Assembly: GCA_026315105.1 (NCBI GenBank)
Contig: JAOYRU010000052.1
Coordinates: 620,001-684,000 of the forward strand
Direction: 5' to 3'
DNA from: Locusta migratoria
Lineage: Eukaryota > Arthropoda > Insecta > Orthoptera > Acrididae
Length of the DNA: 64,000 nt
Shown here: positions 13,901 through 21,748 of the stretch, one piece after another
Numbering within the stretch: position 1 is the stretch's first letter
Layout: the number at the start of each line of letters is the position of its first letter
Program-made: the position numbers and the translations under genes
The notes under the pieces: model-generated
Told to the model about the DNA's origin: nothing
Databases searched by the model: none
The model's input: only the letters and a program-made list of their open reading frames with translations

Positions 13901-14815
13901 TCCTCCAGCGTCCATTCTGTCGTCTGTATAGGCTCCCAGCGTCCTTATATAGTAATGAGAGCGTTTCCTGGGAAACGCACAGTAATGGAAAAAACGAAAT
14001 AAATGCAAATTTATCTTTTAAATAGATTTTTATTATCATGTACTACCATTTTAGAGGTCAATCACTTCGCAGACTAGTCGCCTTGCAGCTCGCAGTCCTC
14101 CAGCGTCCATTCTGTCGTCTGTATAGGCTCCCAGGGTCCTTATATAGTAATGAGAGCGTTTGCAGGGAAACGAAAAATAATGCAAATAACGAAATAAATG
14201 CAAATTTCTCTTTTAAATAGTTTTTTATTATCATGTACTACCATTTTAGAGGTCAATCACTTCGCAGACTAGTCGCCTTGCAGCTCGCAGTCCTCCAGCG
14301 TCCATTCTGTCGTCTGTATAGGCTCCCAGGGTCCTTATATAGTAATGAGTGCGTTTGCAGGGAAACGCACAATAATGCAAATAACGAAATAAGTGCAAAT
14401 TTCTCTTTTAAATAGTTTTTTATTATCATGTACTACCATTTTAGATGTCAATCACTTCGCAGACTAGTCGCCTTGCAGCTCGCAGTCCTCCAGCGTCCAT
14501 TCTGTCGTCTGTATAGGCTCCCAGGGTCCTTATATAGTAATGAGAGCGTTTGCAGGGAAACGCACAATAATGCAAATAACGAAATACATGCATATTTATC
14601 TTTTAAATAGTTTTTTATTATCATGTACTACCATTTTAGAGGTCAATCACTTCGCAGACTAGTCGCCAGTGCAGCTCACAGGCCTCCAGTGTCCATTCTG
14701 TCGTCTGTATAGGCTCCCAGGGTCCTTATATAGTAATGAGAGCGTTTGCAGGGAAACGCACAATAATGCAAATAACGAAATAAATGCAAATTTATCTTTT
14801 AAATAGTTTTTTATT
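10523..14815. repeat. Tandem higher-order block, 12 then 10 monomers (2341 and 1951 bp)
   Basis: Copy 1 runs from about 10523 to 12863 and copy 2 from about 12864 to 14815, directly adjacent. The first two to three monomers pair at an offset of 2341 and the rest at 1951, so copy 1 has two extra monomers (near 11112-11500, with tactacaatttt and gtcaattact). Over about 1.5 kb I see no difference by eye, even at private variants such as agcggccattctg, ttcgctgcctag, cccagcgtcc, gaaacgaaaaataatg and aatgagtgcg. The copies are therefore recent. Confidence 0.85.
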
Positions 14816-15650
14816 ATCATGAACTACCATTTTAGATGTCAATCACTTCGCAGACTAGTCGCCAGTGCAGCTCACTGCCCTCCAGCTTCCATTCTGTCGT
14901 CTGTATAGGCTTCCTTGGTCCTTATATAGTAATGAGAGCGTTTGCAGGGAAACGCACAATAATGCAAATAACGAAATAAATGCTAATTTATCTTTTAAAT
15001 AGTTTTTTATTATCATGTACTACAATTTTAGAGGTCAATTACTTCGCAGACTAGTCGCCTTGCAGCTCGCAGTCCTCCAGCGTCCATTCTGTCGTCTGTA
15101 TAGGCTCCCAGGGTTCTTATATAGTAATGAGAGCGTTTGCAGGGAAACGCACAATAATGCAAATAACGAAATAAATGCATATTTATGTTTTAAATAGTTT
15201 TTTATTATCATGTACTACCATTTTAGAGGTCAATCACTTCGCAGACTTGTCGCCTTGCAGCTCGCAGTCCTCCAGCGTCCATTCTGTCGTCTGTATAGGC
15301 TCCCAGGGTCCTTATATAGTAATGAGAGCGTTTGCAGGGAAACGCACAATAATGCAAATAACGAAATAAATGCAAATTTATCTTTTAAATAGTTTATTAT
15401 TATCTTGTACTACCATTTTAGAGGTCAATCACTTCGCAGACTAGTCGCCTTGCAGCTCGCAGTCCTCCAGCGTCCATTCTGTCGTCTGTATAGGCTCCCA
15501 GGGTCCTTATATAGTAATGAGAGCGTTTGCAGGGAAACGCACAATAATGCAAATAACGAAATAAATGCAAATTTCTCTTTTAAATAGTTTTTTATTATCG
15601 TGTACTACCATTTTAGAGGTCAATCACTTCGCAGACTAGTCGCCAGTGCA

Positions 15651-15664
15651 GCTCACTGTCCTCC
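15651..15664 (+). repeat. LINE 1 target-site duplication, left copy
   Basis: The satellite ends in gctcactgtcctcc immediately before non-satellite sequence begins. The right flank, after the poly(A), restarts with gctcaatgcactcc. The two 14-mers occupy the same satellite phase and match at 11 of 14 positions. That is a normal length for a non-LTR target duplication, but the mismatch is high for a young insertion. Confidence 0.65.
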
Positions 15665-16291
15665 CAGTGGGCCCACAGCTCTTTTGTGGGTACGTGTGTG
15701 GCGCGCACGGGGCCCCGAGCCGGAGCAGCCTTTCTTCTGCCCCAGGCTGCTTCACTGTCCCTCCCGGTTTATGCCTTCGCCCGGAGACGGGCATATTTCG
15801 TGAGCTACGGTGGTTCTTGTTGTGGTTTTTCTTCCTTCGTTCCTTCCTTTCTTACCCTTTGTTTTCTGTCTTTCTCTCCTTGTACTCTCCTAGCCTTCTT
15901 CTCCTCCTCATTAGTCTCCGCTTCGGCGTTTGAGACACTTCTTCCTTCTTTCTCTTCATTTCCTATCCTTCTCTTCTTTTCCTCCCTGTGCGTGTCTGAA
16001 GGCCGACCCACGCATTATCGTGCGTAGCAGGTGACGGGGTAACGCGTAATTCCCTGCCCCGGGTAGACAAGTAGGGCACGTACGTACCCCCTGGTAAAGG
16101 CCAGGTCCAGGGAGGGGTGATTACCCGAGCTGGTACCTTTCGAACGTGCCGATTGGTCCCTCCGTCAGTTCTCGGGAGGTGTGACCTGAGGTGTGAACAA
16201 TCACCTAAGGCGGGTAAGCCCTCGGAGAGGGCCCCCACTAGGAAGGAGCGCGCCATCGGAGACGCTGGTAATCACGAGGGACACTTCCGCG
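15665..16291 (+). promoter_or_regulatory. LINE 1 5' UTR with presumed internal promoter
   Basis: This is 627 bases without a credible gene. The first 55 are G/C-rich and self-complementary: CCCACA (15672-15677) pairs with TGTGGG (15685-15690), and CGGGGCCCCG (15708-15717) is a perfect palindrome. A long pyrimidine-rich tract covers about 15824-15989. Non-LTR elements normally carry an internal promoter here, starting at their own first base. That is family knowledge; the CAGT start is the only direct hint. Frames in this stretch start at GTG or run antisense and are not convincing. Confidence 0.6.
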
Positions 16292-17683
16292 ATGACTTCC
16301 TTATCTTCTTTCATGACGTTGACCCACAAACGTAAGTTAGACTCGCCTCAGCCTAAAAAGACTCTGCCTAATGTACCTAAATTTCTGGTTGTCTCTCGCA
16401 CCGACGGAAAGGATTTCTATTCTGTCAATCCTTTCGTTATACAGAAAGGTGTAGATGCAATTGCAGGCCCTGTTAAAACCTGTTCACGTCAGCGCAATGG
16501 CACATTGTTGCTGGAAGTGGAAAGTGCCTTCCAAGCCCAAAAACTGATACGTACTACGTTGTTGCACACGTTTCCAGTTAAGGTAGAAGCGCACTGCACA
16601 CTCAACTCGTCACGGGGGGTAGTTTTTACGAGATCCCTTGACGGGTTATCTGATGAAGACATCCAATCGTATATGTCCGATCAGGGTGTGACAGCCGTCC
16701 ACAGGGTGATAAAAAAGGTCGATAACCAATTGACACCGACTCGTACTGTGTTTTTGACGTTCGACAGAGTTGACCTCCCGTCGAAGGTCAAAGCAGGGTA
16801 TGAAGTCATCTCCGTCCGACCTTATGTACCTAACCCAACGCGCTGTTTTCAGTGCCACAGGTACAACCATACCCGTGAACATTGCCCAAATGCAGCAAAG
16901 TGTGTCACTTGTGGTAGGGACGCCCATGAGGGGGATTGCCCACCTCCGTCCCCTCACTGCCTTAACTGCAACGGCGACCATGCGGCTTCCTCTCGCGACT
17001 GCCCTGTATATAAGGATGAAAAAATCGTTCAGCAAATTCGGGTCACGGAGAAGGTATCAACATCTGCCGCTCGTAAGTTGTTGGCGAGTCGAAAGCCCAC
17101 TGTCCTCCCAGCGGGTACATACAGTAAGGTCCTCACCTCAACTCGACCTACTAAGGATTCCAGTACCCAGACTTGTGATTTCACTTTCGCTGACACAGTT
17201 GTGCGATCCGCCAGCCCGAAGATTGCCCGTTCCACGTCCCCGCTTCCTCCTGCTGCTTCTAAGGTACAGTCTTCAACAACCTCTAGTAAACCGCGGGCAC
17301 CTAAACAAGATGCCCGGACTTTGAAAAAGGAACCCGTCCGTGAGGATTTTCTGCGTTCTCAGGCTTCCCAACCGTCAACTGCCTCTTCCCGCCGTCACTC
17401 TTCCAGAAGAGCTGACAAGAAAAAGAGTTCCTCTCCTTCCCCGCCGAGGCGTGACCCATCTGTCGCGCCGTCCAACAGTTGCCGGCCTCGGCCGTCTTCC
17501 GTTTCACCGGGACGCTCCGTTTGCCGGGCGCCCGGCCCTTTACCGGCGGTGGAAACTGCCCCTCCTGATCAACTCAGGGAGGTGGCAGGCGCGTCGGTCG
17601 AACCAATGGAACATGACCCTTTGCCCCCAGACAGCGATAGCAGTGCTCCCTCGAAATCCGGTCCACAGCGGCCGTCGAGGTGA
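16292..17683 (+). CDS. LINE 1 ORF1, gag-like RNA-binding protein
   Basis: A 463-residue protein from the ATG at 16292. The open frame extends upstream to a GTG at 16193, which a eukaryotic ribosome would not normally use; a second ATG lies at 16313. The N-terminal third has the PKFLVVSRTDGKDF segment and a conserved region with GVVFTRSLDGLSDEDI, both recognisably shared with ORF1 of LINE 2. Three zinc knuckles follow at residues 185-237: CX2CX4HX4C, CX2CX4HX3C and CX2CX3HX6C, the usual triplet of I, jockey and R1 type elements. The C-terminal part is low-complexity, rich in Ser, Pro, Arg and Lys. In the family this protein binds the element RNA and forms the ribonucleoprotein particle. It ends in TGA, 49 bases before the ORF2 ATG. 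The frame looks intact. Confidence 0.92.
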   Translation: MTSLSSFMTLTHKRKLDSPQPKKTLPNVPKFLVVSRTDGKDFYSVNPFVIQKGVDAIAGPVKTCSRQRNGTLLLEVESAFQAQKLIRTTLLHTFPVKVEAHCTLNSSRGVVFTRSLDGLSDEDIQSYMSDQGVTAVHRVIKKVDNQLTPTRTVFLTFDRVDLPSKVKAGYEVISVRPYVPNPTRCFQCHRYNHTREHCPNAAKCVTCGRDAHEGDCPPPSPHCLNCNGDHAASSRDCPVYKDEKIVQQIRVTEKVSTSAARKLLASRKPTVLPAGTYSKVLTSTRPTKDSSTQTCDFTFADTVVRSASPKIARSTSPLPPAASKVQSSTTSSKPRAPKQDARTLKKEPVREDFLRSQASQPSTASSRRHSSRRADKKKSSSPSPPRRDPSVAPSNSCRPRPSSVSPGRSVCRAPGPLPAVETAPPDQLREVAGASVEPMEHDPLPPDSDSSAPSKSGPQRPSR

Positions 17684-17732
17684 CCCCGCTCGCTACTTGG
17701 TTTTTATCCTTATTTCTTCTCTCATTTTTATC

Positions 17733-20700
17733 ATGGCGCTCCTTCAATGGAACATTCGCGGCATTCGTTCTAATCGGGAGGAGTTAAAACTACTCCTTCG
17801 ATTGCACTGCCCGCTTCTAGTCTGCCTCCAGGAAACTAAGTTGCGTCCACGTGATCGTGCAGACTTTCCACACTACACCTCTGTGCGGTTCGACCTGCCA
17901 CCCGTGGAAGGTGTCCCAGCCCATGGAGGGGTTCTGATGCTCCTTCGAGACGACGTCTATTTCCATCCCATTTCCTTGCACACTCACCTACAGGCTGTTG
18001 CCGTCCGCATCACCTTATCCACATTTACCTTCTCCCTCTGTAATATATATTCGCCATCGTCATCTGCCCTTACTAGGGCAGATGTGCTAAGCCTTGTTGA
18101 TCAGCTCCCTTCACCTTTCGTGTTGGTAGGCGACTTTAATGCCCACCACCCCCTATGGGGCTCTCCGGCACCTTGTCCGAGAGGCTCCCTTTTGGTGGAC
18201 CTTCTCCACCACCTCGATCTTGTCTGCCTCAACACCGGTGCACCGACCTTCCTTTCTGACACAACACACATTTATTCCCATATAGACCTCGCAATATGCA
18301 CTCCTCAGCTTGCCGGTCGGTTTGAGTGGTATGCACTTTCTGACACGCACTCGAGTGACCATTTCCCTTGTATCATCCGCTTCCTACATCATTCCCCATC
18401 TCCACGTCCCACCAGTTGGAACATTTCTAAAGCCGACTGGGGGCTTTATTCTTCCATGGCTGTTTTTCACAATCAGAATTTTCCCAACTGTGACAGTCAG
18501 GTCGAATACCTCACAGAGGTTATTCTCACTGCTGCTGAACGTTCCATACCTCGTACATCCTCTTCTCCACGTCGTGTCCAGGTCCCTTGGAGGACTGCAG
18601 CTTGCCGCGACGCCTTACGCACCTTCCGCCGCCACCCAACTTTGGAGAATTGCATCAATTACAAACGTATGAGAGCGCAGTGCCGTCGTATCATAAACGA
18701 CAGCAAGAAAGCTTGCTGGACAGCTTTTACTAGTTCTTTTAACCGTTTTCCTCCCTCCACGGTTGTCTGGGGTGGCCTACGCCGTTTGTCCGGCATCAAG
18801 GTCCGCTCCCCGATTCCTGGCCTGACCGTGGAGAACGCGGTCCTCGTGGACCCAGCTGATGTTTCAAACGCATTGGGTCGTTTCTTTGCGGAGGTTTCGA
18901 GCTCTGACCATTACCACCCTGCCTTTCTCCCTCGCAAACAGGTAGAGGGGGCACGGCCGCCTTCTTTCCGCTCTTTAAATCGTGAAAATTATAACGTCGC
19001 CTTCACCATGCAGGAGCTAGATCGTGCTCTCGCCCTGTCCCGGTCTTCTGCTCCCGGGCCCGATTCCATTCATATTGAGATGCTGAAGAACCTCTCTCCT
19101 GCGGGCAAGTGCTTTCTTCTTAGTACCTACAATCGCATATGGACTGAAGGTCATGTTCCCACAAGTTGGCGTGAAGCCATTGTTGTCCCCATCCCCAAAC
19201 CAGGGAAGGAAAAACACCTTCCTTCCAGTTATCGCCCCATTTCTCTGACGAGCTGCGTCTGTAAGGTGATGGAACGCATGGTTAACGCTCGGTTGGTCTG
19301 GCTCCTCGAATCTCGCCGCCTCCTGACTAATATCCAATGCGGTTTTCGTCGACACCGCTCTGCTGCTGACCACCTCGTTACGTTGTCGTCCTTCATTATG
19401 AACAACTTTCTAAAGAAGCGTCAAACAGTAGCCGTGTTCTTCGACTTGGAGAAGGCATACGATACCTGTTGGAGAGCGGGCATTCTCCGCACATTGCACA
19501 CATGGGGCCTTCGGGGCCGCCTTCCTCTTTTCATTCAAGCGTTTTTGGCTGATCGCAAGTTCCGGGTACGGGTGGGCTCTGTTTTGTCAGATACGTTTTG
19601 CCAGGAGAATGGGGTACCACAGGGCTCCGTCTTGAGTGTGGCGCTCTTTGCCATTGCAATCAATCCGATCGTGGACTGCCTTTCAGCCGACGTCTCCGGA
19701 TCTCTTTTTGTTGACGATTTCGCAATTTATTGCAGTGCCCAGCGGACGTGTCTCTTGGAGCGTTCTCTTCAACGCTGTCTTGACCGTCTATATTCCTGGA
19801 GCATCGCAAACGGCTTCCGATTCTCCACTGAGAAAACTGTGTGTATCAATTTTTGGAGATACAAGGAATTTCTTCCACCTTCTCTACGTCTCGGCCCTGT
19901 TGCTCTCCCTTTCGTGGAGACTACGAAATTCTTGGGACTCATGTTGGATCGGAAACTTTGCTGGTCCACACACGTGTCCTACCTGGCTGCCCGTTGTGCC
20001 CGATCCCTTAACGTTCTTCGTGTCCTCAGTGGCACGTCATGGGGAGCTGATCGTACCGTCCTGCTTCACCTGTACCAGGCCATTGTTCAGTCGAAGCTCG
20101 ACTATGGAAGCCTTGTGTACTCTTCAGCACGGCCGTCGATTCTCCGCCGTCTCAACTCTATCCACCATCGTGGATTACGTCTGGCGACCGGTGCATTTTA
20201 TACCAACCCTGTTGAAAGTCTGTATGCCGAGGCTGCTGTATTACCCTTGACCACTCGACGTGACACACTCTTGTGTCGGTATGCATGCCGCCTACGGTCG
20301 ATGCCCAACCATCCATCTTACAGATTATTTTTTGACGACTCACTCGATCGCCAATATCAGTTGTCTGCGATTGCCTTGCTTCCACCGGGAGTTCGGTTTC
20401 GCCGCCTGCTACAACGGCTCGATTTTACCCTTCCTTCCACCCTTCGGTTGAGCGACAGCCCATTGCCACCGTGGCATCAGGCCCAGGTTCACACACACCT
20501 CGAACTTAGTTCGCTCCCTAAGGAGAGCACTCCGGATTTGGTATTCCGCTCGAGGCTTGTCGAACTCCGTTCGCGGTTCGATAATGCCGTACTTATTTAC
20601 ACTGATGGTTCCAAGAGCACTGCCGGTGTCGGATCTGCCTTCGTCGTCGGGGACAACCGGTTCCAATACAAGCTCCCTGACCGGTGCTCGACCTTCACGG

Positions 20701-21275
20701 CTGAGCTTTTCGCCCTCCACCAGGCCGTTTTGTATACCTGCCGCCACCGCCAACCTTTCTATGCCATATGTTCTGACTCCCTTAGTGCCCTGCAGAGTCT
20801 TAAGGACCCTTTCTCGAACCATCCTCTCGTGTATCGGATCCAACGCTCCCTCCAGTTGCTGGCGGATGACAGCTGTCACGTTTCTTTCCTGTGGGTCCCT
20901 GGCCATGTGGGTGTGCCCGGGAATGAGGCCGCCGACACAGCAGCCAAGGCAGCAGCTCTTTTGCCTCGCATGGCTACCTTTTGCGTCCCATCGGACGATG
21001 TTCAACGGGCTCTTCGCCGGAGTATCGTGTCGCAATGGCACAGTGTGTGGCTTTCACTGTACAACAATAAATTGCGAACTGTCAAACCGATCCCAACCGC
21101 TTGGAGGACATCCTCACGCCCCTCTCGGCGGGAGGAGGTCATCCTGGCTCGGTTGCGGATCGGTCATTGCCGTTTCAGCCACCGTCACTTGCTATCCGGC
21201 GAACCTGCACCGCTATGCTCCTGCGGTGAACTGCTGACAGTGCGACATGTTTTACTGACTTGTGTTAAATTTTAA
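17733..21275 (+). CDS. LINE 1 ORF2, endonuclease / reverse transcriptase / RNase H (C-terminus frameshifted)
   Basis: 1180 residues from the ATG at 17733; the same frame is also open upstream across the end of ORF1. The APE-type endonuclease shows QWNIRG (N7), LQETK (E34), GDFNAHH (D134, N136) and SDHFP (D209, H210). The reverse transcriptase has SYRPISLTS, VFFDLEKAYD (D571), GVPQGSVLS and a FVDD catalytic box (D661, D662). RNase H has TDGS (D958), TAEL (E991), CSDSL (D1015) and GHVGVPGNEAAD (H1058, D1068). A CX1CX7HX4C motif lies at 1162-1177. The protein stops three residues later, while a matching tail continues in another frame to 21396. In the family it nicks the target and primes cDNA synthesis on the nick. 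All catalytic residues are present, so the loss affects only the C-terminal tail. Confidence 0.93.
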   Translation: MALLQWNIRGIRSNREELKLLLRLHCPLLVCLQETKLRPRDRADFPHYTSVRFDLPPVEGVPAHGGVLMLLRDDVYFHPISLHTHLQAVAVRITLSTFTFSLCNIYSPSSSALTRADVLSLVDQLPSPFVLVGDFNAHHPLWGSPAPCPRGSLLVDLLHHLDLVCLNTGAPTFLSDTTHIYSHIDLAICTPQLAGRFEWYALSDTHSSDHFPCIIRFLHHSPSPRPTSWNISKADWGLYSSMAVFHNQNFPNCDSQVEYLTEVILTAAERSIPRTSSSPRRVQVPWRTAACRDALRTFRRHPTLENCINYKRMRAQCRRIINDSKKACWTAFTSSFNRFPPSTVVWGGLRRLSGIKVRSPIPGLTVENAVLVDPADVSNALGRFFAEVSSSDHYHPAFLPRKQVEGARPPSFRSLNRENYNVAFTMQELDRALALSRSSAPGPDSIHIEMLKNLSPAGKCFLLSTYNRIWTEGHVPTSWREAIVVPIPKPGKEKHLPSSYRPISLTSCVCKVMERMVNARLVWLLESRRLLTNIQCGFRRHRSAADHLVTLSSFIMNNFLKKRQTVAVFFDLEKAYDTCWRAGILRTLHTWGLRGRLPLFIQAFLADRKFRVRVGSVLSDTFCQENGVPQGSVLSVALFAIAINPIVDCLSADVSGSLFVDDFAIYCSAQRTCLLERSLQRCLDRLYSWSIANGFRFSTEKTVCINFWRYKEFLPPSLRLGPVALPFVETTKFLGLMLDRKLCWSTHVSYLAARCARSLNVLRVLSGTSWGADRTVLLHLYQAIVQSKLDYGSLVYSSARPSILRRLNSIHHRGLRLATGAFYTNPVESLYAEAAVLPLTTRRDTLLCRYACRLRSMPNHPSYRLFFDDSLDRQYQLSAIALLPPGVRFRRLLQRLDFTLPSTLRLSDSPLPPWHQAQVHTHLELSSLPKESTPDLVFRSRLVELRSRFDNAVLIYTDGSKSTAGVGSAFVVGDNRFQYKLPDRCSTFTAELFALHQAVLYTCRHRQPFYAICSDSLSALQSLKDPFSNHPLVYRIQRSLQLLADDSCHVSFLWVPGHVGVPGNEAADTAAKAAALLPRMATFCVPSDDVQRALRRSIVSQWHSVWLSLYNNKLRTVKPIPTAWRTSSRPSRREEVILARLRIGHCRFSHRHLLSGEPAPLCSCGELLTVRHVLLTCVKF

Positions 21276-21396
21276 TCATCTCCGTGTAGCCCTTCACTTT
21301 CCGTCTACTCTGGAGGAAATTTTAGCTGATGACACACGAGCAGCTGCTCGGGTTTTGCGTTTTATGAACTTGGCCAACCTATCCAAGGATATTTAA
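21264..21396 (+). pseudogene. Frameshifted C-terminal tail of LINE 1 ORF2
   Basis: After the last Cys of the CCHC motif (codon 21261-21263) the frame reads three codons and stops at 21273-21275. If one base of the AAA at 21267-21269 is treated as extra, reading continues for exactly 43 residues to a TAA at 21394-21396. LINE 2 ORF2 also has exactly 43 residues after its last Cys. The two tails share LR at positions 6-7, PS at 13-14, IL at 19-20, DD at 22-23 and RVL at 29-31 without any gap. This identifies a one-base insertion rather than a natural shorter end. Confidence 0.85.
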
Positions 21397-21531
21397 CCCT
21401 TTAAATGGCTTTTATCTTTCGTTTTTAGCCTCTTGTTGATGTTCTGACAGTCACCATTTTTTTGAGATTATAGCGAATCAATGTTCTTGGCTGGGCGCTA
21501 ATGACCATAGAAGTTGTGCGCCCTAAAACCA

Positions 21532-21532
<1 letters not shown>
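21397..21532 (+). other. LINE 1 3' UTR
   Basis: About 136 bases between the natural ORF2 end and the poly(A). It contains no gene. Its last 40 bases form a hairpin described separately, which is the likely recognition site for the element's own reverse transcriptase. Confidence 0.7.
21493..21523 (+). other. LINE 1 3'-terminal hairpin
   Basis: GGGCGC at 21493-21498 pairs with GCGCCC at 21518-21523 around a 19-base loop containing taatgacc and agtt. LINE 2 has a comparable structure with a related loop (ctgataacc...gttt) close to its own 3' end. In other LINEs a 3' structure of this kind can guide template recognition; here that role is inferred. Confidence 0.65.

Positions 21533-21565
<33 letters not shown>
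21533..21565 (+). repeat. LINE 1 poly(A) tail (33 A)
   Basis: An uninterrupted run of 33 A follows ccctaaaaccac and ends exactly where satellite resumes. A long pure tail suggests a recent insertion, since such runs decay quickly, although assembly of the run length may be inexact. Confidence 0.9.
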
Positions 21566-21568
<3 letters not shown>

Positions 21569-21579
21569 CAATGCACTCC
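21566..21579 (+). repeat. LINE 1 target-site duplication, right copy
   Basis: gctcaatgcactcc follows the poly(A) and is in the same satellite phase as the left copy at 15651-15664. Three of 14 positions differ. Confidence 0.65.
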
Positions 21580-21713
21580 AGCGTCCATTCTGTCGTCTGT
21601 ATAGGCTCCCAGGGTCCTTATATAGTAATGAGAGCGTTTCCTGGGAAACGCACAATAATGCAAATAACGAAATAAATGCAAATTTATCTTTTAAATAGTT
21701 TTTTATTATCATG

Positions 21714-21748
21714 TACTACCATTTTAGAGGTCAATCACTTCGCAGACT
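21714..21748 (+). repeat. LINE 2 target-site duplication, left copy (35 bp)
   Basis: The 35 bases from tactaccatt to cgcagact directly precede LINE 2. The 35 bases directly after its tail (27761-27795) are the same except for one C to A change at position 6. The satellite phase of both junctions requires this overlap. Confidence 0.75.

Larger units (their letters stand above)
1..15664. repeat. Satellite array, left arm (about 195-bp monomers, mostly type A)
   Basis: About 80 head-to-tail monomers, continuing beyond the left edge of the window. Landmarks in each unit, in order: cattttagaggtcaatcact, cgcagactagtcgcc, ccattctgtcgtctgtatag, ccttatatagtaatgagag, a dyad ending in aaacgc, and an A/T-rich end with aaatttatcttttaaatagt. 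Spacing is 195 bp, with occasional 194 or 196 from T-run length or the type B motif. Nearly all units to 12.6 kb are type A (gccttgcagctcgcag); rare type B units occur near 5.1, 6.66 and 9.4 kb, and more from 12.7 kb. Dyad-centre variants change along the arm: cccggg is common in 1-5.6 kb, cctggg in 4.5-14 kb, gcaggg scattered and then dominant towards 15.6 kb. The array stops abruptly at LINE 1. No non-satellite sequence is seen inside it. Confidence 0.98.
15665..21565 (+). mobile_element. LINE 1: I-type non-LTR retrotransposon, nearly full length, ORF2 frameshifted
   Basis: A 5.9-kb element with the full order 5' UTR, ORF1 (gag-like, three CCHC knuckles), ORF2 (endonuclease, reverse transcriptase, RNase H, C-terminal CCHC), 3' UTR with a terminal hairpin, and poly(A). 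It has no long terminal repeats. The 5' boundary is where satellite phase breaks after gctcactgtcctcc. The 3' boundary is the last A before gctcaatgcactcc. The first bases, CAGT, resemble the initiator-like start of many insect non-LTR elements. RNase H together with an APE-type endonuclease and three gag knuckles points to the I superfamily; the exact clade is not settled. One frameshift close to the ORF2 end is the only lesion I found. Confidence 0.93.
21566..21748. repeat. Satellite fragment between the two LINEs (183 bp)
   Basis: Less than one monomer. It starts at gctcaatgcactcc, passes through the cctggg form of the dyad and the A/T-rich end, and stops at cgcagact, where LINE 2 begins. 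It shows that the two insertions lie within about one monomer of each other. Confidence 0.95.

Noticed and set aside
187..15587. Dozens of near-identical 60-codon + strand frames starting at atgtactacc
   Set aside because: They are one frame of the 195-bp monomer, which is 65 codons long. Type B monomers break the frame by 1 bp and many of those have lost the ATG, with no sign of selection for coding. The 94-residue versions (4865, 6426, 9158) simply have tag changed to tgg and read into the next unit.
15690..15696. Downstream promoter element in LINE 1
   Set aside because: GTACGTG matches 6 of 7 positions of the consensus but sits about 3 bases off the required distance from the CAGT start.
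16193..16291. N-terminal extension of LINE 1 ORF1 to 16193
   Set aside because: The codon at 16193 is GTG, not ATG. In a eukaryotic transcript the ATG at 16292 (or 16313) is the credible start.
17340..17732. ORF2 of LINE 1 starting at 17340
   Set aside because: The first codon there is GTG and the stretch overlaps ORF1. The endonuclease domain begins directly after the ATG at 17733.
20409..21041. Long minus-strand frames inside the LINE ORFs (for example 20409-21041 and 22529-23023)
   Set aside because: They lie antisense to well-supported ORF1/ORF2 domains and show no recognisable motifs.
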